This document shows positions 1-5,135 of a DNA stretch of 5,435 bases, piece after piece (the stretch's first letter is position 1; the number at the start of each line of letters is the position of its first letter). A program made the translations under genes and the position numbers. Under the pieces are notes generated by a model. That model was given only the letters and a program-made list of their open reading frames with translations. It was not told the origin of the DNA and did not search any database. The DNA lies in the NCBI GenBank assembly GCA_945947685.1, contig CAMEYT010000036.1, forward strand, positions 1 to 5,435, written 5' to 3'. The DNA comes from an uncultured Bacillota bacterium (GTDB lineage: Bacteria; Bacillota; Clostridia; Christensenellales; UBA1242).

Positions 1-263
1 TCTTGTTTTTCATCTTCTTCGGCTTGAGCTAAAATCTTAGCGACTTCTGGCTTTTTTTTAACCTCTTCTGCTTTTTCAGGAGATAATTCTTTTAGTTTAT
101 CATTAAACTCAGCGACGTTCTTTTTTCTTTTAGATTTTATTTTTCTTTCATCGCTGCTTGGATCTATAATTGACATCAAAAGATCGCCAACAAAGAATAT
201 TAAAAATCCTCCCGCAATAATAATTCCCAAAATAATAACAACATTCAAAATAATTGTACTCAT
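1..263 (-). CDS. Single-pass membrane protein with charged cytoplasmic region, partial (C-terminus off the left edge)
   Basis: I do not recognise this gene. The visible 87 residues start at ATG 263-261 (MSTIILNVVII...). A hydrophobic helix spans roughly residues 4-31, with a run of Ile/Val/Leu/Gly and then FFVGDLLMSII. It is followed by a strongly basic stretch (KIKSKRKKN, about residues 42-50) and then a Lys/Glu-rich, probably helical or coiled-coil segment. The basic residues right after the helix suggest N-out/C-in topology with the charged part in the cytoplasm. The start is supported by a good Shine-Dalgarno (GGAAGG, 269-274) five bases before the ATG, and by a perfect promoter 43 nt or more upstream (306-334). 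The gene lacks its 3' part because the window ends, not because of a visible lesion. It has its own promoter, so it is not obviously functionally linked to the rescue operon to its right. The function is unknown. Confidence 0.8.
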   Translation of the reverse strand, partial: MSTIILNVVIILGIIIAGGFLIFFVGDLLMSIIDPSSDERKIKSKRKKNVAEFNDKLKELSPEKAEEVKKKPEVAKILAQAEEDEKQ

Positions 264-305
264 TTTATCCTTCCTTTTGATGATATTTCTTGATTTATTT
301 TTTTT

Positions 306-334
306 ATTATAATCATAAATTAATCAAATGTCAA
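306..334 (-). promoter_or_regulatory. Consensus SigA-type promoter for the left membrane-protein gene
   Basis: On the minus strand there is a perfect TTGACA (329-334), a 17-bp spacer and a perfect TATAAT (306-311). The predicted transcription start is near 299, giving a leader of about 35 nt that contains the GGAAGG ribosome binding site before the ATG at 263. Both hexamers match the consensus exactly, so this should be a strong housekeeping promoter. Confidence 0.85.
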
Positions 335-415
335 GATTAAAATAGGTTTGAAGATAAAAAAGTATAAATTTTTTGCTAAAAACAACAATATGCACAACTT
401 CTTCTCTCTAAGTAT

Positions 416-439
416 AAAAAAAGGGCGATTAAATCGTCC
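416..439 (-). terminator. Probable weak rho-independent terminator after the zinc-ribbon gene
   Basis: Read on the minus strand, GGACGAT (439-433) can pair with ATCGCCC (429-423) across a 3-nt loop, with one A-C mismatch in a 7-bp stem. Seven consecutive T follow (422-416). It lies about 200 nt downstream of the zinc-ribbon stop codon and upstream of the next promoter, where a terminator would be expected. The mismatch and the short stem make this moderate evidence only. Confidence 0.5.
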
Positions 440-638
440 AAAAACATTCAATTTTGTAATAAATTTCTAAATAAAAAATATTTTTTTATTAAGAAATCGT
501 ATTATATGCACGCTTTTTATACTTCCAAATTAAAATATTTAAATTTAATACATCTTTAATTTGAGCCTATATGCCTGTATTTACAAAATTCATTTTTCAT
601 ATTATTTATTAGAATTATTTACTATTTTTCCATTTTTT

Positions 639-890
639 CTAATTCTTCCATCTTTTAAGTGTTGGAAAGAGCTTTGCACAATATGCCTTCATCTCTTCAT
701 TTGTCATTCCTGCTTGTGCACCAAATTGTGAGCACATTTCAATATATTCTTCCATTGAAACTTTATCAATAAACTCTCCGTCTTTGTAGCAATATTTGCA
801 ATACAATTCATTAGCTGAACCGTCCTTATTACTCCCAAATTGATCTTTTGTCATTGGCATTCCACAGCTCTGACATATTTTCTTTTTCAT
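639..890 (-). CDS. Small zinc-ribbon protein (putative zinc ribbon domain family)
   Basis: This is a complete 83-residue protein. The first 40 residues form a treble-clef or ribbon-like zinc site: CQSC at residues 6-9 followed by GMPM, then YCKYC with Cys31 and Cys34, then YKDGEF. Four Cys in a CX2C-X21-CX2C arrangement are expected to bind one zinc ion. The C-terminal half (VSMEEYIEMC... to KLFPTLKRWKN) looks helical. I recognise the layout as the small 'putative zinc ribbon' family common in Firmicutes and other bacteria, sometimes found fused to transcription regulators; its biochemical role is not established. The ATG at 890 is supported by an AAAGGA ribosome binding site a few bases upstream. 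I see no clear promoter between ssrA and this gene and no strong terminator after ssrA, so some expression by read-through from ssrA is possible. Confidence 0.85.
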   Translation of the reverse strand: MKKKICQSCGMPMTKDQFGSNKDGSANELYCKYCYKDGEFIDKVSMEEYIEMCSQFGAQAGMTNEEMKAYCAKLFPTLKRWKN

Positions 891-987
891 ATCCTTTTCC
901 CATTTTAAGAATTAGCAGTTTTCATTTTTTATTAATTTTTTCATAAAAGTATCTTAAGGAAAAATCCTAATTGAATATTTTTTTACT

Positions 988-1367
988 TGGTGGAGACGGA
1001 GGGGTTTGAACCCTCGTCCGAAAATGTTCTAAAAAGCTTTTCTCCGTGTGCAGTTTATCTTTTTATCTCGAAAATTACTAACCGATAAACAGGTGCAATC
1101 TTCCAGCACTTTATATTTTCCTACAATCTAAAGCACTAACTAATTGTAGAAGTTTCACTTAACTGATACTTAATTCTAAAGATAGTGAGTCATTAGATGA
1201 GCAGGTCGATTGTTCGACCAAGTCCTTGTTATACCGCTAATTAGGCAGCATAAGCAAGAGTTTCATTGTTGTTTGCGTTTATTCGCTTTGTCAGTTTTTA
1301 GATAGCTGGCATCTACCACACGCTTTACACTCCTCATTACATCCCCGTCGAAACCAAAATCGCCCCC
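988..1367 (-). ncRNA. ssrA: Transfer-messenger RNA (tmRNA, ssrA), one-piece form
   Basis: tmRNA rescues ribosomes stalled on mRNAs lacking a stop codon. It acts first as an alanyl-tRNA and then as a short mRNA that adds a degradation tag. The mature 5' end GGGGGCG (1367-1361) pairs with CGTCTCC near the 3' end to form a 7-bp acceptor stem with two G-U pairs, followed by discriminator A and an encoded CCA (990-988). The hallmark 5' region TTTCGACGGGG and the T arm GAGGG-TTCAAAC-CCCTC are intact. The tag frame resumes at GCA (1276-1274) and reads ANNNETLAYAA before TAA (1243-1241). The length is about 380 nt, within the usual one-piece range. Its protein partner gene smpB ends only 2 nt upstream, so the 5' end must come from RNase P processing of a longer transcript or from a start inside smpB. 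I see no clean rho-independent terminator directly after the CCA. Confidence 0.97.
1241..1276 (-). other. tmRNA tag-peptide reading frame, (A)ANNNETLAYAA-stop
   Basis: The internal reading frame of ssrA has resume codon GCA, then AAC AAC AAT GAA ACT CTT GCT TAT GCT GCC and stop TAA. With the Ala carried by tmRNA itself the tag is A-ANNNETLAYAA. The alignment to the E. coli layout (five bases, then GCA AAC...) fixes the frame. The C-terminal LAYAA is hydrophobic and ends in AA, as expected for recognition by ClpXP-type proteases, but has Tyr where LAA-type tags have Leu. Confidence 0.9.
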
Positions 1368-1369
1368 AT

Positions 1370-1816
1370 TCATCTCAAAGGTCGCATTGCCCTATCGATA
1401 TCTTTTTGAATGGATTTTTCCTTCAACGTTTCTCTTTTATCATAGAGTTTCTTCCCCTTAGCAACCCCTATTTCTACTTTGATGCGTCCATCTTTGAAAT
1501 ACATTTTTGTTGGGACTAGAGAAAAGCCTTTTTCCTTGATTTTTCTTTCAAGTTTATCAATTTCTGCACGATGCATTAGCAACTTTCTAGTCTTTCGACT
1601 GTCTGGGACAAACGCACCTGTGTTCTCATATGGCTTAATATATGCATTTCTTAAAAAGATTTCTCCATCTTTGATATTGACAAAACTGTCATTAAGGCTC
1701 ACACCTCCGCCACGAATTGATTTTACTTCACTTCCTTCAAGGACTATACCTGCTTCAAACAGGTCAGAAATGAAGTAGTCATGAAATGCTTTCTTATTAT
1801 TAGTAATTAACTTCAT
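1370..1816 (-). CDS. smpB: SsrA-binding protein SmpB
   Basis: SmpB binds the tRNA-like domain of tmRNA and carries it into the empty A site of stalled ribosomes, where its C-terminal tail takes the place of mRNA in the entry channel. The 148-residue protein shows the family landmarks in order: NNKKAFHDYFI (6-16), GSEVKSIRGG (28-37), LNDSFV (41-46), RKLLMHRAEI (77-86), and the C-terminal signature IGVAKGKKLYDKRETLKEK (116-134) followed by a basic tail ending RAMRPLR. Length is normal to slightly short for the family (about 150-160). The start is secured by a perfect GGAGG (1821-1825) four bases before the ATG. The TGA stop (1372-1370) is 2 nt from the mature 5' end of ssrA, and rnr lies 44 bp upstream. 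A near-consensus promoter sits directly in front (1826-1854) and overlaps the ribosome binding site region. Confidence 0.98.
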   Translation of the reverse strand: MKLITNNKKAFHDYFISDLFEAGIVLEGSEVKSIRGGGVSLNDSFVNIKDGEIFLRNAYIKPYENTGAFVPDSRKTRKLLMHRAEIDKLERKIKEKGFSLVPTKMYFKDGRIKVEIGVAKGKKLYDKRETLKEKSIQKDIDRAMRPLR

Positions 1817-1825
1817 TTCTCCTCC

Positions 1826-1854
1826 ATTATATCATAATTTTTTATTTTTATCAA
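1826..1854 (-). promoter_or_regulatory. Internal SigA-type promoter ahead of smpB-ssrA
   Basis: On the minus strand TTGATA (1849-1854) and a perfect TATAAT (1826-1831) are separated by exactly 17 bp. They lie in the 44-bp gap between the rnr stop and the smpB start. The -10 box directly abuts the GGAGG ribosome binding site (1821-1825), and the expected transcription start, near 1819, is only about 3 nt before the smpB ATG. A transcript from here would lack the Shine-Dalgarno and be nearly leaderless, so the promoter may serve mainly to make ssrA RNA. The hexamers are clear; the use is inference. Confidence 0.75.
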
Positions 1855-1860
1855 GTTTTA

Positions 1861-3942
1861 TTAAAAAGCAAGTTCAAATGTAACTCTTCTGCTATAGATA
1901 TTTGATTCAACTAGCTTAACTCGGACCTTATCTCCAATTTTAAAAGACGCTCTCTCACCCTTCAACATCATCGAACGTTCAAAGAACAAATAATTATCAA
2001 GAGGCAACGTTTCAATCTTAACAAGTCCTTCGACCGAATTTTCTAATTCTACATAGAAACCATAGGAACATACGCTCGTAATTATGCCGTCAAACACTTC
2101 TCCTATTCTGTCTTTCATCAGATATGCTCGCCATAGATCATCAACATCTCGCTCCGCTCTGTCCGCATTTTTCTCTGTTTCACTGGATTGTAAAGCACTA
2201 TCATCAGCGAACTCATCCATTTCTTCTCGTCGAGTTTTTGTAATATTCTTCTTGTGAAGAGATTCCTTTATAAATCTATGAATCGTCAAGTCTGGATATC
2301 GTCTTATAGGCGATGTAAAATGACAATAATACTGTAGAGCTAGTCCAAAATGTCCTAGACAATCCTTCAAATATCTTGCCTTTTGCATTGAGCGTAAGAC
2401 AACTTTATTCACCGTTTCAGCAAAAGGTTTATCCTCTATAATTTGCAACAACTTTTGAAAATAGTCAGAATCTAATTCCTCAGGAATATCTGGAATTTTT
2501 ACTCCCAATCCCTTGATAAATTCAAATACATTTCTCACTTTCTCTGGGCGAGGCTTTTCGTGAACTCGATAAACAAATGGAAACCCTTTAACACAATATT
2601 CTTTTGCAACTGTCTCGTTGGCTAGAATCATAAATTGTTCAATTAAACGATGTGCGATATTTCTCTCACGCTTTGCGACATCAACGACATAGCCTTTCTC
2701 ATCAAAGACAAATTTTGGTTCTGGTATTTCGAGGTCAATAGCTCCTCGTTCTTTTTGATTTTTCTCAAGAATCTCAGCTAACTCAACCATTGTCATTATT
2801 TGTCGTTTAAATTTATCCGCCTTAGTCTTTCTCTCGCCTGTTATAGTAGCATAAACCTCAGTATATGTCAATCTTGCCTTACTCTTGATAACTGACTCGC
2901 AAATTTTATGGGCAATAACCTCTCCTTTTTTATTCACTTCCATTATACATGAAAGAGTCAACCTTTCTACTCCTTCATTTAATGAACAAATCCCATTCGA
3001 CAGAGATACAGGCAACATAGGGAGCACGGAGGTTGGGAAATATGTACTCGTCCCTCTCTTATATGCTTCTTCGTCAATAGTTGAACCTCTTTTTACATAT
3101 TCACCTACATCTGCAATATGAACTCCAAGAAGATATCCCTTTTTTGTCCTTTTAATTGAAACAGCATCATCAAAATCTTTAGCATCTTCTCCGTCGATTG
3201 TAAACATAACTTCTTTTGTTAAATCAAGTCTACCTTTCTTCTGTTTCTCTAAGACTTTTTTAGGAAGTTTTTTACTTGCTGTAATTACTTCACTTGGAAA
3301 TTCTTCATATAAATTATGATCTCTGATTATAGATAATTCTAAAGTTTTAACATCATCATTTTGCCCAAGAATTTCAATAATTTCAGCAGTTATAATTCCC
3401 TTTTCTCCTCTAAAAATTCTTGCTACAACCTTATCATTTTCTTTACAAACTAACCCGGATTTTCTCACCATTAATTTCATTGGGATACGAGTATTATCTG
3501 GATCTAAAAATAAAGTTTTACTAACTTTCACTATTGTCCCAACAACTCTCTTTACGGGTGAATACACAGCAACAACTTCGCCCTCAGGATTTGCTCCCAT
3601 TGCATTAACACGAACTATAACCCTATCCCCGTCAATCGCGCCGTTCGATTTATTACCCGGGATAAATATATCTTCTTGATCGTTACCTATTTCACAGAAT
3701 CCAAAACCTTTTGCATTCCCGATGTATTTTGCCTTCATATATCCACGAGAAGGAATTGTTATAAATTTATTTTTCCTAACCTCAAAAACATCGCCGTTTG
3801 CAACTAATTTATTAAATTCTGTCTTTACACTTTCTACTTTAACACCTAAAGCGTTAGCTAAAAACAAAAAAAGATTGTCTGGTTTAGAATAAGCCAAACT
3901 ATCTTTAGCAATTAAATTAAACAATCTTTCTTTTATTGCCAT
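1861..3942 (-). CDS. rnr: Ribonuclease R (RNB-family 3'-5' exoribonuclease)
   Basis: RNase R degrades RNA processively from the 3' end, including structured RNA, and removes non-stop mRNA during trans-translation. The 693-residue protein has the full family order: an N-terminal winged-helix-like segment (about 1-62), a first cold-shock domain with KGFGFCE and DIFIP (about 66-112), a second cold-shock region (about 132-195), the RNB catalytic domain (about 240-560) and a C-terminal S1 domain (about 612-693). The catalytic acidic cluster is intact as IDGEDAKDFDDA, with Asp250, Asp256, Asp258 and Asp259 in the metal-binding positions. The HFTSPIRRYPDL motif is at 541-552. It is shorter than the E. 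coli (813) and B. subtilis (about 780) enzymes, largely because it ends right after the S1 domain and lacks a Lys-rich tail. The ATG directly follows the secG TAA with no gap, so its ribosome binding site (weak GGTGG) lies within secG and translation is probably coupled. Confidence 0.97.
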   Translation of the reverse strand: MAIKERLFNLIAKDSLAYSKPDNLFLFLANALGVKVESVKTEFNKLVANGDVFEVRKNKFITIPSRGYMKAKYIGNAKGFGFCEIGNDQEDIFIPGNKSNGAIDGDRVIVRVNAMGANPEGEVVAVYSPVKRVVGTIVKVSKTLFLDPDNTRIPMKLMVRKSGLVCKENDKVVARIFRGEKGIITAEIIEILGQNDDVKTLELSIIRDHNLYEEFPSEVITASKKLPKKVLEKQKKGRLDLTKEVMFTIDGEDAKDFDDAVSIKRTKKGYLLGVHIADVGEYVKRGSTIDEEAYKRGTSTYFPTSVLPMLPVSLSNGICSLNEGVERLTLSCIMEVNKKGEVIAHKICESVIKSKARLTYTEVYATITGERKTKADKFKRQIMTMVELAEILEKNQKERGAIDLEIPEPKFVFDEKGYVVDVAKRERNIAHRLIEQFMILANETVAKEYCVKGFPFVYRVHEKPRPEKVRNVFEFIKGLGVKIPDIPEELDSDYFQKLLQIIEDKPFAETVNKVVLRSMQKARYLKDCLGHFGLALQYYCHFTSPIRRYPDLTIHRFIKESLHKKNITKTRREEMDEFADDSALQSSETEKNADRAERDVDDLWRAYLMKDRIGEVFDGIITSVCSYGFYVELENSVEGLVKIETLPLDNYLFFERSMMLKGERASFKIGDKVRVKLVESNIYSRRVTFELAF

Positions 3943-4263
3943 TTATGCCACCGTTTTGTTGATAATCTCTGTAACAAAGTAAGCCAATGCACAGAACGCA
4001 ATTATGCTGGCCATAACGATAGTTATAATTTTTAACTTTCCATCTCTTGTTGAGCCCTTGTTTTTTGCATAATAACTATCCTGTATTCCTGTAATTACAT
4101 TTCCTTCATCTGTTGAGTTATTTGATTGAATTAAAATTGTTACAATAATAACAATCGCACATGCAACAACTATCCCAAATAATACATATCTTAATACGGG
4201 GAAAATTTTTGTAATCCAATCTGATTGAATCTCTCCTTCTGCAAGCATAGATAATATTTTCAT
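3943..4263 (-). CDS. secG: Preprotein translocase subunit SecG
   Basis: SecG is the small auxiliary membrane subunit of the SecYEG channel that assists SecA-driven export. The 106-residue product has two hydrophobic helices, at about residues 24-46 and 78-98, joined by a loop. TM1 ends in ILIQ, where the family typically has a VLLQ motif. The loop before TM2 contains YAKNKGSTRDGKLKIIT, matching the clostridial-type NKGR-x-x-EGKL pattern. A hydrophilic N-terminal extension of roughly 20 residues (MKILSMLAEGEIQSDWITK) precedes TM1 and is longer than in typical 75-80-residue SecG. The start is supported by AAAGGAGAG a few bases before the ATG; this ribosome binding site overlaps the stop codon of the upstream gene. 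Position directly before rnr and smpB is the usual Firmicutes arrangement, which strengthens the call. Sequence similarity alone would be moderate because SecG is poorly conserved. Confidence 0.88.
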   Translation of the reverse strand: MKILSMLAEGEIQSDWITKIFPVLRYVLFGIVVACAIVIIVTILIQSNNSTDEGNVITGIQDSYYAKNKGSTRDGKLKIITIVMASIIAFCALAYFVTEIINKTVA

Positions 4264-4273
4264 TTTCTCTCCT

Positions 4274-4507
4274 TTATTTTCTAGCTAGAATAATCAAAAC
4301 CAACATAGTTGTCAAGAGTGCAAGATAAATAAATGGCAATACTTTGAACTTTGGCTTATCGTTTATAAATCCTTTTATCAAAGTTCCTGCACTAATTGCC
4401 ATTAACAGTGAAATTATAATAACAACTAAAGCAAATGTTGTAGTATTCCACATATAAATCCAGTTTTTAATTTCTACAATGAAATTTCCTAACAAACTAG
4501 TGTTCAT
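4274..4507 (-). CDS. Small two-helix membrane protein, first gene of the secG operon
   Basis: I do not recognise a family. Reading from ATG 4507 gives 77 residues with two membrane helices, about 23-47 (FALVVIIISLLMAISAGTLI) and 56-74 (VLPFIYLALLTTMLVLIIL), joined by a short polar, basic loop (NDKPKFK). The loop suggests a hairpin with both ends outside and the loop in the cytoplasm. I chose ATG 4507 because GGAGGA (4511-4516) sits three bases upstream and the predicted transcription start (about 4520) is between it and any upstream start. An in-frame TTG at 4555 would give 93 residues but lies inside the -35 box. The stop is 10 bp from the secG start, within the secG ribosome binding site, so the two are co-translated. 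Context suggests a membrane role connected with or merely adjacent to SecG; this is inference. Confidence 0.8.
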   Translation of the reverse strand: MNTSLLGNFIVEIKNWIYMWNTTTFALVVIIISLLMAISAGTLIKGFINDKPKFKVLPFIYLALLTTMLVLIILARK

Positions 4508-4526
4508 TATTCCTCCAAACATTGAA

Positions 4527-4555
4527 ATTATAGCATATAAAAAAAGTTTTATCAA
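4527..4555 (-). promoter_or_regulatory. Main SigA-type promoter of the secG-rnr-smpB-ssrA operon
   Basis: On the minus strand TTGATA (4550-4555), a 17-bp spacer and a perfect TATAAT (4527-4532) are present. TG one base before the -10 makes it an extended -10 promoter. The predicted start near 4520 leaves a short leader of about 13 nt that still includes the GGAGGA ribosome binding site of the first gene. It diverges from the tRNA promoter on the plus strand; about 60 bp of AT-rich DNA separates the two -35 boxes. Confidence 0.85.
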
Positions 4556-4615
4556 GCAGATTAATCACTTTGTTATGATTTTAATAAAAAAAATCAATAT
4601 AATACAAACAATTAA

Positions 4616-4644
4616 TTGACAAAAGCACCCTAAAATGATATATT
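4616..4644 (+). promoter_or_regulatory. SigA-type promoter for the tRNA-Thr unit
   Basis: A perfect TTGACA (4616-4621), a 17-bp spacer and TATATT (4639-4644) form a near-consensus promoter. The predicted transcription start is near 4651, about 80 nt before the tRNA-Thr remnant and about 180 nt before the intact tRNA-Thr. I see no equally good promoter between the remnant and the intact gene, so this one probably drives both. Confidence 0.8.
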
Positions 4645-4732
4645 TTAGATGTCGTAAAGAGAATTTAATTCCAATAAACAAGTTCATCTCAAGCACCAAA
4701 TTTAACAGTAGAACATCAAAAAATCGACATAT

Positions 4733-4771
4733 GCTGGTGTAGCTCAATCGGTAGAGCACTGCCTTGGTAAG
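4733..4771 (+). pseudogene. 5'-half remnant of a tRNA-Thr gene
   Basis: This stretch reads as the first 39 nt of a tRNA: 5' acceptor strand GCTGGTG, a complete D arm (GCTC-AATCGGTA-GAGC), the 5' anticodon stem CTGCC, loop TTGGTAA with anticodon GGT, and one base of the 3' stem. It then breaks into unrelated AT-rich sequence (4772-4833) with no 3' anticodon strand, T arm or acceptor 3' strand. Positions 4749-4771 are identical to 4849-4871 in the intact tRNA-Thr, exactly 100 bp downstream, whereas the acceptor and D-loop bases differ. It is therefore the remains of a distinct tRNA-Thr copy or an attachment-site relic, not a simple duplication. It cannot form a functional tRNA by itself. Confidence 0.85.
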
Positions 4772-4833
4772 ATTTGAAATGCCTAAAATTACCGACTTAA
4801 AAACTTAATAAATTAGCCTATTTTTATAGATAT

Positions 4834-4908
4834 GCTACTGTGGCTCAGCGGTAGAGCACTGCCTTGGTAAGGCAGGGGTCACGGGTCCGATTCCCGTCAG
4901 TAGCTCCA
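4834..4908 (+). tRNA. tRNA-Thr (anticodon GGU)
   Basis: This is a complete cloverleaf of 75 nt including encoded CCA. The acceptor stem GCTACTG (4834-4840) pairs perfectly with CAGTAGC (4898-4904), followed by discriminator T and CCA. The D stem is GCTC/GAGC, the anticodon stem CTGCC/GGCAG surrounds loop TTGGTAA with GGT at 4866-4868, the variable loop is GGGTC, and the T stem ACGGG/CCCGT carries loop TCCGATT. The anticodon GGU reads the Thr codons ACC and ACU. The T loop has TCC rather than the usual TTC at its start, which is unusual but does not disturb the stems. It is followed within 12 nt by a strong terminator, so it is the last gene of its unit. Confidence 0.96.
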
Positions 4909-4919
4909 CTCATTAAAAG

Positions 4920-4962
4920 TCGCTAAAACCCTTTATTTTCCTAGGGTTTTGGCGATTTTTTT
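4920..4962 (+). terminator. Rho-independent terminator after tRNA-Thr
   Basis: TCGCTAAAACCCT (4920-4932) pairs with AGGGTTTTGGCGA (4943-4955) over 13 bp with a single G-T pair and a 10-nt loop, followed directly by seven T (4956-4962). This is a strong intrinsic terminator for the plus-strand tRNA transcript. Confidence 0.92.
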
Positions 4963-5002
4963 ATTCACATTTTTTAACGAAATTTTTAAAGCAAAAAAAC
5001 AT

Positions 5003-5135
5003 TTGCTGTCAATTTTTGGTGCAATTGCTGTCAATATTTGCTCCATAAAAAAGACCGATAGTCATAAAATCAACTATCGGTCTAATTCTTTATGAAACTA
5101 CCTAAAACAGGTACATTTGCTGTCATTTGCTGTCA
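5003..5135 (+). repeat. Four direct copies of TTGCTGTCA on both sides of a terminator hairpin
   Basis: Identical 9-mers TTGCTGTCA occur at 5003-5011, 5025-5033, 5117-5125 and 5127-5135, all in the same orientation. The first two start 22 bp apart and the last two 10 bp apart, i.e. about two and one helical turns. The last pair is a tandem 10-bp repeat (ATTTGCTGTC twice, 5115-5134). A degenerate fifth copy, ATTTGCTCC, is at 5036-5044. Phased short direct repeats next to a tRNA gene resemble protein-binding sites, for instance arm-type integrase sites, but no integrase is visible here. Confidence 0.75.
5047..5083 (-). terminator. Rho-independent terminator for the DUF1848-type gene
   Basis: On the minus strand AGACCGATAGT (5083-5073) pairs perfectly over 11 bp with ACTATCGGTCT (5062-5052), with a 10-nt loop. 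The stem runs straight into a T tract (down to 5047). It lies about 85 nt after the stop codon of the gene on its right, which it should terminate. Confidence 0.88.

Larger units (their letters stand above)
264..638. other. AT-rich intergenic region without a visible gene
   Basis: This gap of about 375 bp lies between the zinc-ribbon gene stop and the left membrane-protein start. It holds the promoter at 306-334 and the weak terminator-like hairpin at 416-439. The rest, particularly 440-638, is very AT-rich, has no convincing open reading frame with a ribosome binding site on either strand, and shows no recognisable RNA gene. An 11-bp inverted repeat, AAGTATAAAAA (410-420) against TTTTTATACTT (514-524), is present but is low-complexity and may be chance. 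Confidence 0.6.

Noticed and set aside
423..439. Plus-strand terminator at the GGGCGAT hairpin
   Set aside because: The plus-strand stem is followed by A rather than T, and no plus-strand gene precedes it; only the minus-strand reading has a T tract.
938..987. Rho-independent terminator for ssrA directly after the CCA
   Set aside because: Only a 4-bp AGGA/TCCT hairpin with a T-rich loop is present, without a following T tract; too weak to call.
1370..1372. Mollicutes-type code with TGA read as Trp
   Set aside because: smpB ends at TGA exactly where the protein family ends, and Trp codons in the window's genes are TGG.
1479..1778. Plus-strand open frame of 99 codons inside smpB
   Set aside because: It is fully antisense to a clear smpB, its product resembles no family, and no ribosome binding site supports it; it is a shadow frame.
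2885..3121. Plus-strand open frame of 78 codons inside rnr
   Set aside because: It is antisense to the catalytic domain of RNase R, with no supporting start signal.
4508..4555. TTG start at 4555 giving a 93-residue first gene in the secG operon
   Set aside because: The TTG lies in the -35 box and upstream of the predicted transcription start; ATG 4507 has a GGAGGA ribosome binding site.
4565..4759. Minus-strand open frame of 64 codons upstream of the secG operon
   Set aside because: It overlaps the tRNA promoter and the 5' tRNA-Thr remnant, is made of AT-rich hydrophobic codons and has no ribosome binding site.
4772..4833. Intron-like interruption of a tRNA-Thr (3' half expected downstream)
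   Set aside because: The next tRNA sequence is a whole gene with its own 5' half and a different acceptor, and the 62-nt gap is too small and lacks group I intron features.
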